The notes beneath the pieces are model-generated. The model was not told where the DNA came from. It saw only the letters and a list, made by a program, of their open reading frames with translations, and did not search any database. A program made the position numbers and the translations under genes. From Propionicimonas sp. (lineage in GTDB: Bacteria; Actinomycetota; Actinomycetes; Propionibacteriales; Propionibacteriaceae): a DNA stretch of 64,000 nucleotides. How positions within the stretch are numbered: the first letter of the stretch is position 1; each line of letters begins with the position of its first letter. This document shows positions 7,889 through 16,337 of this stretch, one piece after another. The DNA is taken from contig VMSW01000008.1 of the NCBI GenBank assembly GCA_013791955.1, positions 1 to 64,000 on the forward strand. Reading direction: 5' to 3'.

Positions 7889-9130
7889 CTAAACCAGGAA
7901 GCGGTAGAACGGGCTGTCGGAGGAAACGACTTCGAAGGTGATCGGGCTGGCGTCCAGGCGGGCGATGAAGTCGCCCAAGGTGGTCGGATCACCAAGCTCG
8001 ATGCCGACCAGGGCCGGGCCGGTTTCGCGGTTGCTGCGCTTGACGTACTCGAAGTGAGTGATGTCGTCTTCGGCGCCGAGCACTTCATCGAGGAAGCGGC
8101 GCAGCGCTCCGGGTTCCTGGGGGAAGTTCACCAGGAAGTAGTGCTTGCGACCTTCATAGACCAGGGATCGTTCGATGATTTCGGAATAGCGGGAGATGTC
8201 GTTGTTGCCGCCCGAAACGATGACTACGACAGTCGATTCCGGCTCTGGACGGAACAGGCCGAGGGCGGCGGCAGCCAGGGCGCCAGCAGGTTCGCTGACG
8301 ATGCCTTCGGTCTGGTAGAGCGCCAGCATTTCCGAGCAGATCCGCCCCGTTGGCACCTGGTACAGCTCGGGGGAGTGCTTGGCGACGACGCTGTGAGTTA
8401 GCTCGCCCACCCGGCGGACGGCGGCGCCGTCGACGAAGGTGTCGATCTCAGCGAGGTCGACTGGATGCCCGGCGGCGAGTGCGGCGGCCATCGAGGCGGC
8501 TTCGGCCGGTTCGGCGCCGATCACCCGGGTTTCCGGGTGACGTTCGGCCAGCCAGGTGAGGCAGCCGGAGATCATGCCACCACCACCGACCGGAATCACT
8601 AGGGCATCTGGGGCGTAGCCGAACTGGTCGACGATTTCGGCCGCAACGGTGCCCTGACCGGCGATGGTGTCGGGGTGGTCGAACGCGGGCACCACGACTG
8701 CGCCGGTTGCGGCGGCTTCGGCCAGTGAAGCGGCAGCGGCTTCGTCGTAGCTGTCGCCGGTGACCACCAACTCGATCATGCCTTCGCCGACGCTGCGAAT
8801 GCGATCACGCTTCTGGCGAGGTGTGGTGGCCGGGACGAAGATGCGTCCGCGAATCCCGAGCTTGGCGCAGGCGAACGCGACTCCTTGGGCGTGATTGCCA
8901 GCTGAAGCGCAGATGACTCCTGCTGCTCGCTCCTCTTCGGTAAGTTGCGACATGAGGTTGTAGGCGCCGCGAATCTTGTAGGAGCGCACCGGTTGCAGGT
9001 CTTCGCGTTTCAACCACACGTAGGCGCCGGTGGCTGCACTTAGCCGCTCGTTCAGTTGCAGCGGCGTGCGGGCCACCACGTCGGCTAGACGGAGGGTGGC
9101 GTCCTCGACGGCTTTGGCATCAATCATCAC
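7889..9130 (-). CDS. ilvA: Threonine ammonia-lyase (biosynthetic, ACT-containing)
   Basis: This is a PLP-dependent threonine deaminase that makes 2-oxobutanoate from threonine, the first step toward isoleucine. The PLP lysine is Lys52 in SYKIRGAYN, the phosphate-binding glycine loop is PVGGGGMISG, and SAGNHAQG is the substrate loop. The C-terminal 85 residues (from about KHYFLVNFPQEPGALRRF) form a single ACT-like regulatory domain, as in the short actinobacterial IlvA. The 413-residue length fits. The GTG at 9130 lies 6 nt after CACAAT, which supports it as a leaderless start; an ATG follows directly. Confidence 0.94.
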   Translation of the reverse strand: MMIDAKAVEDATLRLADVVARTPLQLNERLSAATGAYVWLKREDLQPVRSYKIRGAYNLMSQLTEEERAAGVICASAGNHAQGVAFACAKLGIRGRIFVPATTPRQKRDRIRSVGEGMIELVVTGDSYDEAAAASLAEAAATGAVVVPAFDHPDTIAGQGTVAAEIVDQFGYAPDALVIPVGGGGMISGCLTWLAERHPETRVIGAEPAEAASMAAALAAGHPVDLAEIDTFVDGAAVRRVGELTHSVVAKHSPELYQVPTGRICSEMLALYQTEGIVSEPAGALAAAALGLFRPEPESTVVVIVSGGNNDISRYSEIIERSLVYEGRKHYFLVNFPQEPGALRRFLDEVLGAEDDITHFEYVKRSNRETGPALVGIELGDPTTLGDFIARLDASPITFEVVSSDSPFYRFLV

Positions 9131-9136
9131 TGGCTC

Positions 9137-9142
9137 ATTGTG
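9137..9142 (-). promoter_or_regulatory. -10 box of the ilvA leaderless promoter
   Basis: The minus strand reads CACAAT, 6 nt before the GTG start of ilvA. Confidence 0.45.
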
Positions 9143-9198
9143 TCATTGGTGCCGTTCGTTAGGGCGAACGCGTGGCACTGCCAGCCTTTATGGGGTTC

Positions 9199-9489
9199 CT
9201 AGGTGTTGGGGTTGGTGGCCGCACCTTCCAACCAAAGGGTGTCGGCGGCGTCGGAATGGGCACCGCCGGATTCCACGTGACGAGCCTCGATTGCTGGACC
9301 TTTAGTGATCACGTGCACCAATGCCATCGCGTGGCCGCGCCCTAGGCCGTAGTCCTCGGCCAGCCAGGCGATTATCGGGGTGGCCTTGGTGCCGGGGCCG
9401 AAGTCTTTGGCTCTTGCCTGCTCGATGAACTGGCGCGGCGTGAGCCCAGTTTTCTGTTCGATGTTGTCGAGATAAGCCTGGAATGACAT
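9199..9489 (-). CDS. DUF4287 domain protein
   Basis: This 96-residue cytoplasmic protein has a DUF4287-type domain. MSFQAYLDNIEQKTGLTP at the N-terminus and WLAEDYGLGRGHAMALVHVI are the conserved stretches of the family. Its biochemical role is not known. The ATG has a good Shine-Dalgarno sequence (GGAGATCAC before the start), unlike the many leaderless genes around it. It stands alone between ilvA and rmuC on the same strand. Confidence 0.8.
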   Translation of the reverse strand: MSFQAYLDNIEQKTGLTPRQFIEQARAKDFGPGTKATPIIAWLAEDYGLGRGHAMALVHVITKGPAIEARHVESGGAHSDAADTLWLEGAATNPNT

Positions 9490-9593
9490 GTGATCTCCTG
9501 CCGAGTTCCCGCTGCCACCGTAACCAGCCGATGTCGAGCGGGGAATGCGCAGTACTGAGGATCGTCCTGATCTGCCCAGGAAGCAGCTTCGGA

Positions 9594-11048
9594 TCAGGCG
9601 GTCTGGCTGGCCGACTTGGGCCGAGGAGCGTCGGCAGCAACGAGGTCCAGCAGCGAGGAATCACCGGCCACCGAATCCAACTCGGCAGCAGCCTCGGAGC
9701 GGGCCCGTCCGATCATCGGCGTGATCGAGGCGGCGTCTTCAACTAGTTCGGCCGCCGTCAGTGAACGCACCCCGGGATCGACCGGGTTGACGTGCTCCAG
9801 CTCCTTGTCGGTGACCTTCAACTCGCGCAGCTTGCGGGCGGTCGGGAACACCCGACCCTCGATGGAACCCACCGCGTCGTTGTAGGCGCCGACCGCGCTG
9901 GTGAGCGAGCGGCCCACTTTGTCGAAGTGCTTGCCCAAGTTGCCCAACCGGTCGTAAAGCTCGCGGCTGACGTCGAGCACCTGCTGAGCCGACTCGGCAA
10001 GCGCAACCTGACGCCAGGAGTAGGAAACCGCCCGCAGCAGCCCGATCAGCGACCGCGGGGTGGCCAGCACCACATTCCGCTCGGCCGCATACTCGTCGAG
10101 TGCCGGCAGTTGCTGATACGCCGCCGCGGCTAGCGCCTCGCTGCCGATGAAGAGCACCACGAACTCCGGGGTCGCGCCGCCAGCCTTGTAGTAGTCCTTG
10201 CCGGACAGCTGATTGATGTGGGTCTGGACGTTCTTGCCGAACAGCACCAGCAGCCGATCCCGCTCGGCCGGAACCTCGGTCTCCTGGGCTTCCAGGAAGG
10301 CGCTCAGGGGCACTTTGGAATCGACGTAGAGGTAGCGATCTTCGCCGAGCATCACCTTCATGTCGGGGCGGATCGTCGATCCAGCGGTGGTCTGGGTGGT
10401 CTGCTGCAACTCGAAATCGCAGTGCTCGATCATGCCAGCCAGTTCAACGGCGCGTTTGAGCTGCATCTCGCCCCACGACCCGCGGATCTGCGGCTTGCGC
10501 AGGGCGGTCACCAGCGCCGCGGTCTCTTTGCGCAGGCTCTCGCCGGTGAGCCGCACCTCGGACACCTGGCTGCGCAGTTCGGAGGCCATCTGGACCCGCT
10601 GCTTCTCCACGTCGGTGATGCGGTCATTGAACTTCTCCAGGCTCTCTTTCACCGGAGCCAGAAGCTGGGCCGTGGCCTGCTGCCGCAGCGCGGCCGACGC
10701 ATCGAGCTTTCGCTCCTGAGCTTCGATGGTCTCTGCCGAGAGCGCTTTGAACTGGTTGACCAACTGCTCCCGGTCAGCGGCGATCTCACTGGCCCGCGAC
10801 ACCGCAGCGTCCCGCTGGGCGATGGCGCCAGCGACGGCCGCGCGGGCCTCGGACAGCGACGCCCCGGCCTCGGCGGCGTCAGCCCGTGCCTGGGCTACCG
10901 CCGCATCGGCCTGGGCCACTTGGGCCCGAACCCGCTCGAATTCGGCGGCCTGCTCTGAAACCTGCTTGCCCTGCTGGGCGCGCGACAACACCCAAGCGAC
11001 GATCGCGCCGAGGGCGATGCCGACTACCAACCACGCCAAGAAGTCCAT
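9594..11048 (-). CDS. rmuC: DNA recombination protein RmuC
   Basis: RmuC proteins limit inversions at short repeats and are thought to act as nucleases or nuclease regulators. The 484-residue product has one N-terminal TM segment (DFLAWLVVGIALGAIVAWVL) and a long Ala/Glu/Gln-rich coiled coil (about 25-190). The conserved RmuC core includes KPQIRGSWGEMQLKRAVEL, IRPDMKVMLGEDRYLYVDSK and LATPRSLIGLLRAVSYSW. The ATG at 11048 starts directly with the TM helix. A longer upstream reading is Arg-rich and unlike the family. Confidence 0.92.
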   Translation of the reverse strand: MDFLAWLVVGIALGAIVAWVLSRAQQGKQVSEQAAEFERVRAQVAQADAAVAQARADAAEAGASLSEARAAVAGAIAQRDAAVSRASEIAADREQLVNQFKALSAETIEAQERKLDASAALRQQATAQLLAPVKESLEKFNDRITDVEKQRVQMASELRSQVSEVRLTGESLRKETAALVTALRKPQIRGSWGEMQLKRAVELAGMIEHCDFELQQTTQTTAGSTIRPDMKVMLGEDRYLYVDSKVPLSAFLEAQETEVPAERDRLLVLFGKNVQTHINQLSGKDYYKAGGATPEFVVLFIGSEALAAAAYQQLPALDEYAAERNVVLATPRSLIGLLRAVSYSWRQVALAESAQQVLDVSRELYDRLGNLGKHFDKVGRSLTSAVGAYNDAVGSIEGRVFPTARKLRELKVTDKELEHVNPVDPGVRSLTAAELVEDAASITPMIGRARSEAAAELDSVAGDSSLLDLVAADAPRPKSASQTA

Positions 11049-11134
11049 GTAAACGATGATCGCAGGCCGCTGTGACAGTTTCCCCACGGCTGGCCGACGG
11101 CCGGTCAAGTGGCGGCGCGGCAGCCTCGTCCTGA

Positions 11135-11332
11135 TCAGCCGGGCAGGGCAGCGATGAGCTCGCGCAGTTCGGCGATCCTGGCGTAGGCGGCATGAGTGCG
11201 CCGGGCCACTTCGGGAATGCGCTCCCAATCCAGGGGGAGGTCTTCGGCAAGGTCGTGCAGATCCAGCTTGAGTTGGCTCGCTGAGAAAGTCAGATTCCGC
11301 AACTCCTTTTCCAGCCCCTCACGTTCGCTCAT
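11135..11332 (-). CDS. Small Rop-like / CCE_0567-type helical protein
   Basis: This is a 65-residue, probably two-helix protein. The segment SQLKLDLHDLAEDLPLDW and RIPEVARRTHAAYARI resemble the Rop-like (CCE_0567) family that I recall mainly from nitrogen-fixation loci. No nif gene is present here, so a general role is likely and the assignment is tentative. The ATG at 11332 follows a GGGAACCC-like leader. The gene lies upstream of rmuC on the same strand, 86 bp away. A conserved hypothetical call would also be fair. Confidence 0.6.
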   Translation of the reverse strand: MSEREGLEKELRNLTFSASQLKLDLHDLAEDLPLDWERIPEVARRTHAAYARIAELRELIAALPG

Positions 11333-11518
11333 AGGGTTCCCTTCCGAATTGCGGCCCGCATTTGGGCGTCCTCATTGATCCTCATCATTCCGACCGGGGC
11401 CTGGCAAGGGGGTCGCCGAGGTCGTCACACGGACGTCATACAGATCGGTGGCTGTACTTCGCGGACGACACTGACGCAGCTGGTATGAAAAGCTCGAACC
11501 CCAGCAGAGAGGACGTTT

Positions 11519-12040
11519 GTGACTCAGCAGGACCCCCTTCGACCAGACCCGCCAGCCGGGCTGGTCGAACTACCTGGTTCCGGGTTGGCTGCCTACTATC
11601 GCCAGGGCGCCCAGCGTTGGCGTTGGGTGATGGTGGGCCTGCTGGTGCTCATCGCGGTCACGATTCTGGCCAGCACCGTTCCCCTGCTCACCGGATCGGT
11701 GACCGACCTCGTCGTCCTGCTGGCGGTCGTGGCGGTGCTGGCGGCAATAGCCACCACCCAGGTGATCGTTGCCCTGCACGGTTCCGCCCCGGTGTTGACC
11801 CTCGACGAGGAGCGGCTGGTTCTGCACCTCCCGTTCAATCGGGCTGAGGTACGGCTGGATTCCATCACCAAAGTGACCCAACTGCGCCGCGACCTGCTGA
11901 TCGAGGCTGCTGGCGGCATCGAACGCCACGGACGTCTGACCCGGGCCCGCTGGGTGCCCATCGATGGTGCCTCGTCGCTGACGGTCGATCGGGCGGCGTT
12001 GTCCGAGTTCATCCGGCGCCGCGCAGGACTGGCTGACTGA
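11519..12040 (+). CDS. Membrane protein with two TM helices and PH-like tail
   Basis: The product has 173 residues. After about 35 polar residues there are two adjacent TM helices (WVMVGLLVLIAVTILAST and VVLLAVVAVLAAIATTQVIV). The cytoplasmic part is beta-rich (VLTLDEERLVLHLPFNRAEVRL) and resembles the PH-like domains of many actinobacterial membrane proteins. No catalytic motif is visible and its role is unknown. The GTG start is preceded by the purine-rich AGAGAGGA. It stands 52 bp before the aminopeptidase gene on the same strand. Confidence 0.7.
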   Translation: MTQQDPLRPDPPAGLVELPGSGLAAYYRQGAQRWRWVMVGLLVLIAVTILASTVPLLTGSVTDLVVLLAVVAVLAAIATTQVIVALHGSAPVLTLDEERLVLHLPFNRAEVRLDSITKVTQLRRDLLIEAAGGIERHGRLTRARWVPIDGASSLTVDRAALSEFIRRRAGLAD

Positions 12041-12079
12041 GTTCGGCGAGCAGCACCGTGAGCGCGGAGGTCGGGGGTG

Positions 12080-12085
12080 CAAACT
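12080..12085 (+). promoter_or_regulatory. -10 box before the M18 aminopeptidase
   Basis: CAAACT, preceded by TG (extended -10 style), ends 7 nt before the ATG at 12093. Confidence 0.4.
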
Positions 12086-12092
12086 GGACGCC

Positions 12093-13346
12093 ATGAACGC
12101 CGTCGACAACATCCATGACCTGGCCGCCTTCGTGGCTGCGTCCCCGTCCAGCTATCACGCGGCCGCCGAAGTGGCCCGACGCCTGGTCGCGGCCGGCTTC
12201 GCCGAACAGCGCGAGACTGATTCCTGGCTCGGGTTGAGCGCTGGCTATGTGATTCGCGACGGCGCGATCATCGCCTGGCGCCTGCCCGCAGCATCGGACA
12301 GCCCGGTCGGCTTCCGCGTCGTCGGCGCCCACACCGACTCGCCCGGCTTCAAACTCAAGCCCCAGCCCTCGGCCTACGCCTTCGGCTTCGCCCAGGCTGC
12401 GATGGAGGTCTACGGTGGCCCGCTGCTCAACTCCTGGCTCGATCGCGAGTTTGGGCTGGCTGGACGGGTGGTGCTCCGCTCCGGTGAAGTGCGGCTGGTC
12501 AGCACCGAGGCTTGGCTGCGCATCCCGCAGCTGGCACCCCACCTTGATCGCAGCGTCAACGATGGCCTGCACCTTGACAGGCAGTCGCATCTGAAGCCGG
12601 TATATGCCACCGGCGCTGGCGATCTGCTAGCCGGGGTGGCCGCAACGCTCGGCGTCCATGCCGATGAGATCGACGGCTTCGACCTGTTTGCCGCGGTCAG
12701 CGAAGCGCCAGCAGTGATCGGCCTGGCCAAGGAGTTTCTCGCCTCGCCGCGGCTGGACAACCTCTCCAGCGTGCACGCCGGGCTGGTTGGGCTGTTGGCC
12801 GCCGACGCCTCCGATCAGGTGCAGGTGCTGGCCTGCTTCGACCATGAAGAGATCGGCAGCGATTCGCGCAGTGGCGCGGCCGGTCCGTTCCTGGAAGACG
12901 TGTTGGGGCGCCTAGCCACCGCGCTTGGTTGGGACGGCGATGCCCGGGCGGTGGCGATCGCCAAGTCGTTCATGATTTCGGCCGATGCCGGGCACTCGCT
13001 GCACCCCAACTACCCGGGGCTGCACGACCCCGATCACCAGCCGGTGCTGAACGCTGGCCCGCTTTTGAAGGTGAATGCCAATCAGCGCTACACCACCGAA
13101 GGCCCAGGGACGGCCCGCTGGCTGCGAATCTGCCGTAACGCCGCAGTGCCCACCCAGCAGTTCGTCTCCAACAATTCGGTGCCGTGCGGCTCGACCATCG
13201 GTCCGCTGTCGGCCACCCGGTTGGGCATCGAGAGCATCGACGTCGGCGTCCCGCTGTTGAGCATGCATTCTGCTCGCGAACTCTGTGGGGTGGAGGACGC
13301 CGCCTGGTTGGCGGCGGCGCTGGGGGCCTTCTACGCCGGGGCCTGA
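12093..13346 (+). CDS. apeB: M18 family aminopeptidase
   Basis: This cytosolic dinuclear zinc aminopeptidase of family M18 (aspartyl aminopeptidase-like) removes N-terminal residues from peptides. Metal ligands are visible in VVGAHTDSPGFKLKP (His), CFDHEEIGSDSRSGA (Glu pair), MISADAGHSLHPNY (Asp) and LSMHSARELCG (His). The 417-residue length is typical. It ends 3 bp before the stop of the convergent serine hydrolase gene, with no separate terminator between them. The symbol follows the usual actinobacterial annotation. Confidence 0.93.
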   Translation: MNAVDNIHDLAAFVAASPSSYHAAAEVARRLVAAGFAEQRETDSWLGLSAGYVIRDGAIIAWRLPAASDSPVGFRVVGAHTDSPGFKLKPQPSAYAFGFAQAAMEVYGGPLLNSWLDREFGLAGRVVLRSGEVRLVSTEAWLRIPQLAPHLDRSVNDGLHLDRQSHLKPVYATGAGDLLAGVAATLGVHADEIDGFDLFAAVSEAPAVIGLAKEFLASPRLDNLSSVHAGLVGLLAADASDQVQVLACFDHEEIGSDSRSGAAGPFLEDVLGRLATALGWDGDARAVAIAKSFMISADAGHSLHPNYPGLHDPDHQPVLNAGPLLKVNANQRYTTEGPGTARWLRICRNAAVPTQQFVSNNSVPCGSTIGPLSATRLGIESIDVGVPLLSMHSARELCGVEDAAWLAAALGAFYAGA

Positions 13347-13349
13347 GCG

Positions 13350-14786
13350 CTACAACATCGCGGCGAACAAGCCCAGGCCAAAGACCACCGCCACCCCGGT
13401 GCTGAACCAGCGCCACCAGTGACGTCCTTTGGCGATCAGAGTGGGCTTTAGCCGCAGGGCCCCGATGGTGACCGCGGCAGCCGCACCGGCGGCCAGCAGC
13501 GCCCACGTCCAGCCGGGAGCCTGATCCCACGGGCCATCGGCGCGAGCCAAGAAGACCAGGCCGAGCAGCAGGGAGCTGTGCTCGATCAGGCCGAGGACGT
13601 CGGTGCCTCGGGCCAGCAGCCACGCGCTGATCGCGCCGACAACGAGGGCAAACCCAAGGGCAATCAGGCCGGCGATCGGCACGCCGGGCCCAGAGATCGG
13701 ATTGCTGGCGTGGGTGAGCAAGGCCACGGCGAGCGAGGTTACGTCGCGGTTGGTGTTGCTGGCCACCAGCACGGCCTCGCCGGATTCCCGGTTGATACCG
13801 AGGAAGGTTCGGTAGCCGTTCGTGCCGCCGTCGTGACCGACGACCTGGTGGCCGTCAACGTCAACGACAGCCCAGGCATAGCCAAATCTGGTGTCGTCGC
13901 CGGTATCCCAGCGCGGAGTCAGGGCGTCCAGGCCCGGCGCGCGTCCGGTCAGAATCGCTTGAGCGTAGGCGGCCATGTCGACCGGGGTGGTCCAGGTGGC
14001 CGCTCCGGCCGGAGCGAACGCGTCGGAGGTCCAGGGACGCAACCGGCGGGCGTTCTCTGAGAGGCCGACCAGGGCGCCTTCCGGAATCTGGCTGGGGACG
14101 GCCGCAAAGGTGGTGTGGGTCATACCAAGGGGAGTCAGCAGGCGTTTGGTTACATAGCTGCGCCAATCGGGCTCTCCGGCCGCGGCAGCGAGCGCGTGGC
14201 CCAGCAGGGTGGCACCGAGATTGCTGTAGGCCATGGTGCCCCGGGTCTTCATCAGCTCCAGCTTCGCCACCTCAGCCATCAGGGTTGGGTAGTCCATGGC
14301 GTAGGGATTGGTGTTGGCGATCATGCCCGGGATCGCCCGCAGCATCACCGAGGGCGGCAGCGGCGGCACTCCGCCGCGATGCGAGGAGAGCTCGGCCAGG
14401 GTGACGCCGCCGATGGGGCTGCTGGCCAACTCGGGCAGGTGGGTGGCGAGTTCGTCCTCGGCCCGAACTTCGCCACGGGTGATGGCATCGGCCAGCAGCA
14501 GCCCGTCGAAAGTCTTGGTGATCGATCCCAACTCGAAAGGAGTGTCTTTGGTGGGGGTGCGACCGTCCATTTCGCCTAGCCCGGCGTGGCGGATCGTGTC
14601 TTTGGTGACCACCGTCACGCTGAGGGTCTGGTAGCCGTGGGGGTCGCCGACGAGGCGGCGCACCTGCTCGGCCAGCGCGGCGTCCCCGGTGGTGGCGGGG
14701 CCGAGTTGGATCGTCCGCGGAGCGATGACCAGGCCCGCCCCGAGGGTCAGCAAGGCGACCGCGAGCACGATCAGAGTGGTTTGCAT
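13350..14786 (-). CDS. Membrane-anchored serine hydrolase (beta-lactamase/DD-peptidase fold)
   Basis: This 478-residue serine hydrolase is of the class C beta-lactamase family. It has an N-terminal membrane anchor (about 4-22). The extracytoplasmic catalytic domain holds Ser88-x-x-Lys91 (LGSITKTFDG) and Tyr187-Ser-Asn (AYSNLGATLLG), with the third motif in VVGHDGGTNGYRT. Three or four C-terminal TM helices follow (about 375-478). Physiological substrates of such proteins are usually cell-wall peptides or esters, not drugs. The ATG at 14786 has GAGGAG overlapping the stop of the ArsR gene 8 bp upstream, so the two form an operon. Confidence 0.86.
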   Translation of the reverse strand: MQTTLIVLAVALLTLGAGLVIAPRTIQLGPATTGDAALAEQVRRLVGDPHGYQTLSVTVVTKDTIRHAGLGEMDGRTPTKDTPFELGSITKTFDGLLLADAITRGEVRAEDELATHLPELASSPIGGVTLAELSSHRGGVPPLPPSVMLRAIPGMIANTNPYAMDYPTLMAEVAKLELMKTRGTMAYSNLGATLLGHALAAAAGEPDWRSYVTKRLLTPLGMTHTTFAAVPSQIPEGALVGLSENARRLRPWTSDAFAPAGAATWTTPVDMAAYAQAILTGRAPGLDALTPRWDTGDDTRFGYAWAVVDVDGHQVVGHDGGTNGYRTFLGINRESGEAVLVASNTNRDVTSLAVALLTHASNPISGPGVPIAGLIALGFALVVGAISAWLLARGTDVLGLIEHSSLLLGLVFLARADGPWDQAPGWTWALLAAGAAAAVTIGALRLKPTLIAKGRHWWRWFSTGVAVVFGLGLFAAML

Positions 14787-14794
14787 GCTGCTCC

Positions 14795-15280
14795 TCACAG
14801 GTCGCCGCCGGCGACCAGACAGGTGTAGAGGGGCACCAATCGGTTTCCGGGGATCTCGTAGTGGCCACGGTTGGTGGCGCGCAACCAACCCGCTGCCACT
14901 AGGGCGCGCAGGTGGTGGTAGACCTGCCCCGTGGTGCCGATTCCTTCGGTGGTCGCCAGCTCAGCGACATCCTGGACGCCGCTGGCAATTTGCTGCAGCA
15001 GCGTGAGCCGCACCGGGCTGCCGAGGGCGGCAAAGGCGGGGGCGAGTTCGGACCAGTTGGCCCGATTCACCTCGGAGGTGGGCACGCCGTACTGCCAGCT
15101 CACGGCCTGCCCATTCACCGGAATGATGCCGGTGAACAGGACGGCGCCTTCACCTTCGGGCAAGTGCTTGGCCAAGGTGTTCAGCGCCCAGAAGGCGTCC
15201 TCAGAACTGGGCGGGGCGCTCTGGGGTGGTTGCTCCTCGAGCGCGGCCAGGCGGCGCTCGATGTCGTCCAATCGACTCAT
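14795..15280 (-). CDS. ArsR-like winged-helix regulator
   Basis: This 161-residue transcription regulator has an N-terminal coiled segment (MSRLDDIERRLAALEEQ). Its winged helix is ArsR-like: FAALGSPVRLTLLQQIASG, then VYHHLRALVAAGWLRATNRG as recognition helix and wing. No metal-binding cysteine cluster is present, so the inducer is probably not a metal. It is the first gene of an operon with the serine hydrolase. The inverted repeat TACGTGATTACGTA overlaps the edge of its -10 box, so autorepression is likely. Confidence 0.85.
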   Translation of the reverse strand: MSRLDDIERRLAALEEQPPQSAPPSSEDAFWALNTLAKHLPEGEGAVLFTGIIPVNGQAVSWQYGVPTSEVNRANWSELAPAFAALGSPVRLTLLQQIASGVQDVAELATTEGIGTTGQVYHHLRALVAAGWLRATNRGHYEIPGNRLVPLYTCLVAGGDL

Positions 15281-15286
15281 GGGACG

Positions 15287-15304
15287 ATAGTACGTGATTA
15301 CGTA
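15287..15304 (-). promoter_or_regulatory. Promoter and candidate operator of the ArsR-serine hydrolase operon
   Basis: The minus strand reads TACTAT (15287-15292), 6 nt before the ATG of the ArsR gene. It overlaps the perfect inverted repeat TACGT-GATT-ACGTA at 15291-15304. A repressor bound there would cover the promoter. Confidence 0.6.
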
Positions 15305-15331
15305 GTTATTGCAAGAGCGTCCAGCGGGTCG

Positions 15332-16243
15332 CTAGATCGAGACCGCAACCACCCGATCCACCGGCAGCGGCGCGTAAAGGTGCGGGAAGCCGTCCTCGAT
15401 CAGCACCGGCAGTTCGTCCTGCGGATCCAGGCGCAACAGTACGAGCTCTTCGTCAGCGAGGTCGGCGTAGAACCGTTGGCGGGTGCTGGCGAGTTGGCGG
15501 GCGTTGGAGAAGTGCACGAAACCGGCCTCCTCGAAGAGTTGGCCGCGGGCGGAGTACAGGTAGTGCCCGGATTCAGTGGCCTGCTGCCAGATCTCGCGAG
15601 GGCTGAAGTGATAGATCGGCTCGGTCTGCGGCGTGCCAGGCACCGGCAGGCCGAGCGCGAGCAGGTCGGCGCGCAGTTGAGTCGCGTTGCGGAACAGGAT
15701 CGCGGTAAGCCCGGACGCGCGCGCCGCGGCCACGTTTGATTCCATATCGTCGATGAAGACGGCCTGGCTTGGCTGCACCCCGTTTCGCGCACAGGCAAGG
15801 GCGAAGACCGCCGGATCGGGTTTGGCGACGCCTTCGAACCCGGAGACCACCAGGGTGTCGAAGCGTTCGAGCGCGGCGAACCGGGTGCGGATCGCTGGGA
15901 AGGTGTCCGCTGACCAGTTCGAAAGTGCACCCACCTTGATGCTGTGTTGATGCAGTTCGGCCACCAGTGCCCACACTCCCGGCACGAAACCGGGGATCGA
16001 TAGTCGGTTGAAGCGCCGGTAGGCCAAGATCGCCTCAGTGTCGTCGGGGAAGCGGGCACACCATTCGGCCTCGATGTCGGGGTAGGTGCGGCCATTGTCA
16101 GCTTGCCGATTCCATTCGGAGAAGTTGACCCGCTTCATGAACGCCGGCACCTCCTCGCGTGGAAGAACCTGCTCAAAGGGGCGCTGCGGCACCCAGTCGA
16201 GCACTACCCGTCCCAGATCAAATAACACCACTTCATAGCTCAC
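15332..16243 (-). CDS. HAD hydrolase fused to a DUF952 domain
   Basis: Residues 1 to about 200 form a HAD hydrolase of the YihX type. The nucleophile is Asp9 in VVLFDLGRVVLDW, Ser108 (GALSNWSAD) is motif II, Lys141 (VAKPDPAVF) is motif III, and Asp165-Asp166 (FIDDMESN) is motif IV. The second Asp of the DxD motif is Gly11, as in other FDLG enzymes. Residues 210-303 match DUF952: IYHFSPREIWQQA, GFVHFSNARQL and HLYAPLPVDRVVAV. DUF952 is usually a separate protein of about 100 residues, so this is a fusion. The start is GTG at 16243. The substrate is unknown. Confidence 0.83.
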   Translation of the reverse strand: MSYEVVLFDLGRVVLDWVPQRPFEQVLPREEVPAFMKRVNFSEWNRQADNGRTYPDIEAEWCARFPDDTEAILAYRRFNRLSIPGFVPGVWALVAELHQHSIKVGALSNWSADTFPAIRTRFAALERFDTLVVSGFEGVAKPDPAVFALACARNGVQPSQAVFIDDMESNVAAARASGLTAILFRNATQLRADLLALGLPVPGTPQTEPIYHFSPREIWQQATESGHYLYSARGQLFEEAGFVHFSNARQLASTRQRFYADLADEELVLLRLDPQDELPVLIEDGFPHLYAPLPVDRVVAVSI

Positions 16244-16337
16244 TGGCTAAGTACACCGGTCGAATGGGCAGGGTTGCGGGCTATCTCGCCCCAGGATCGC
16301 GTGTCAGGCTGTAAGTCCAGCCGATGGAGGTGCCTGA

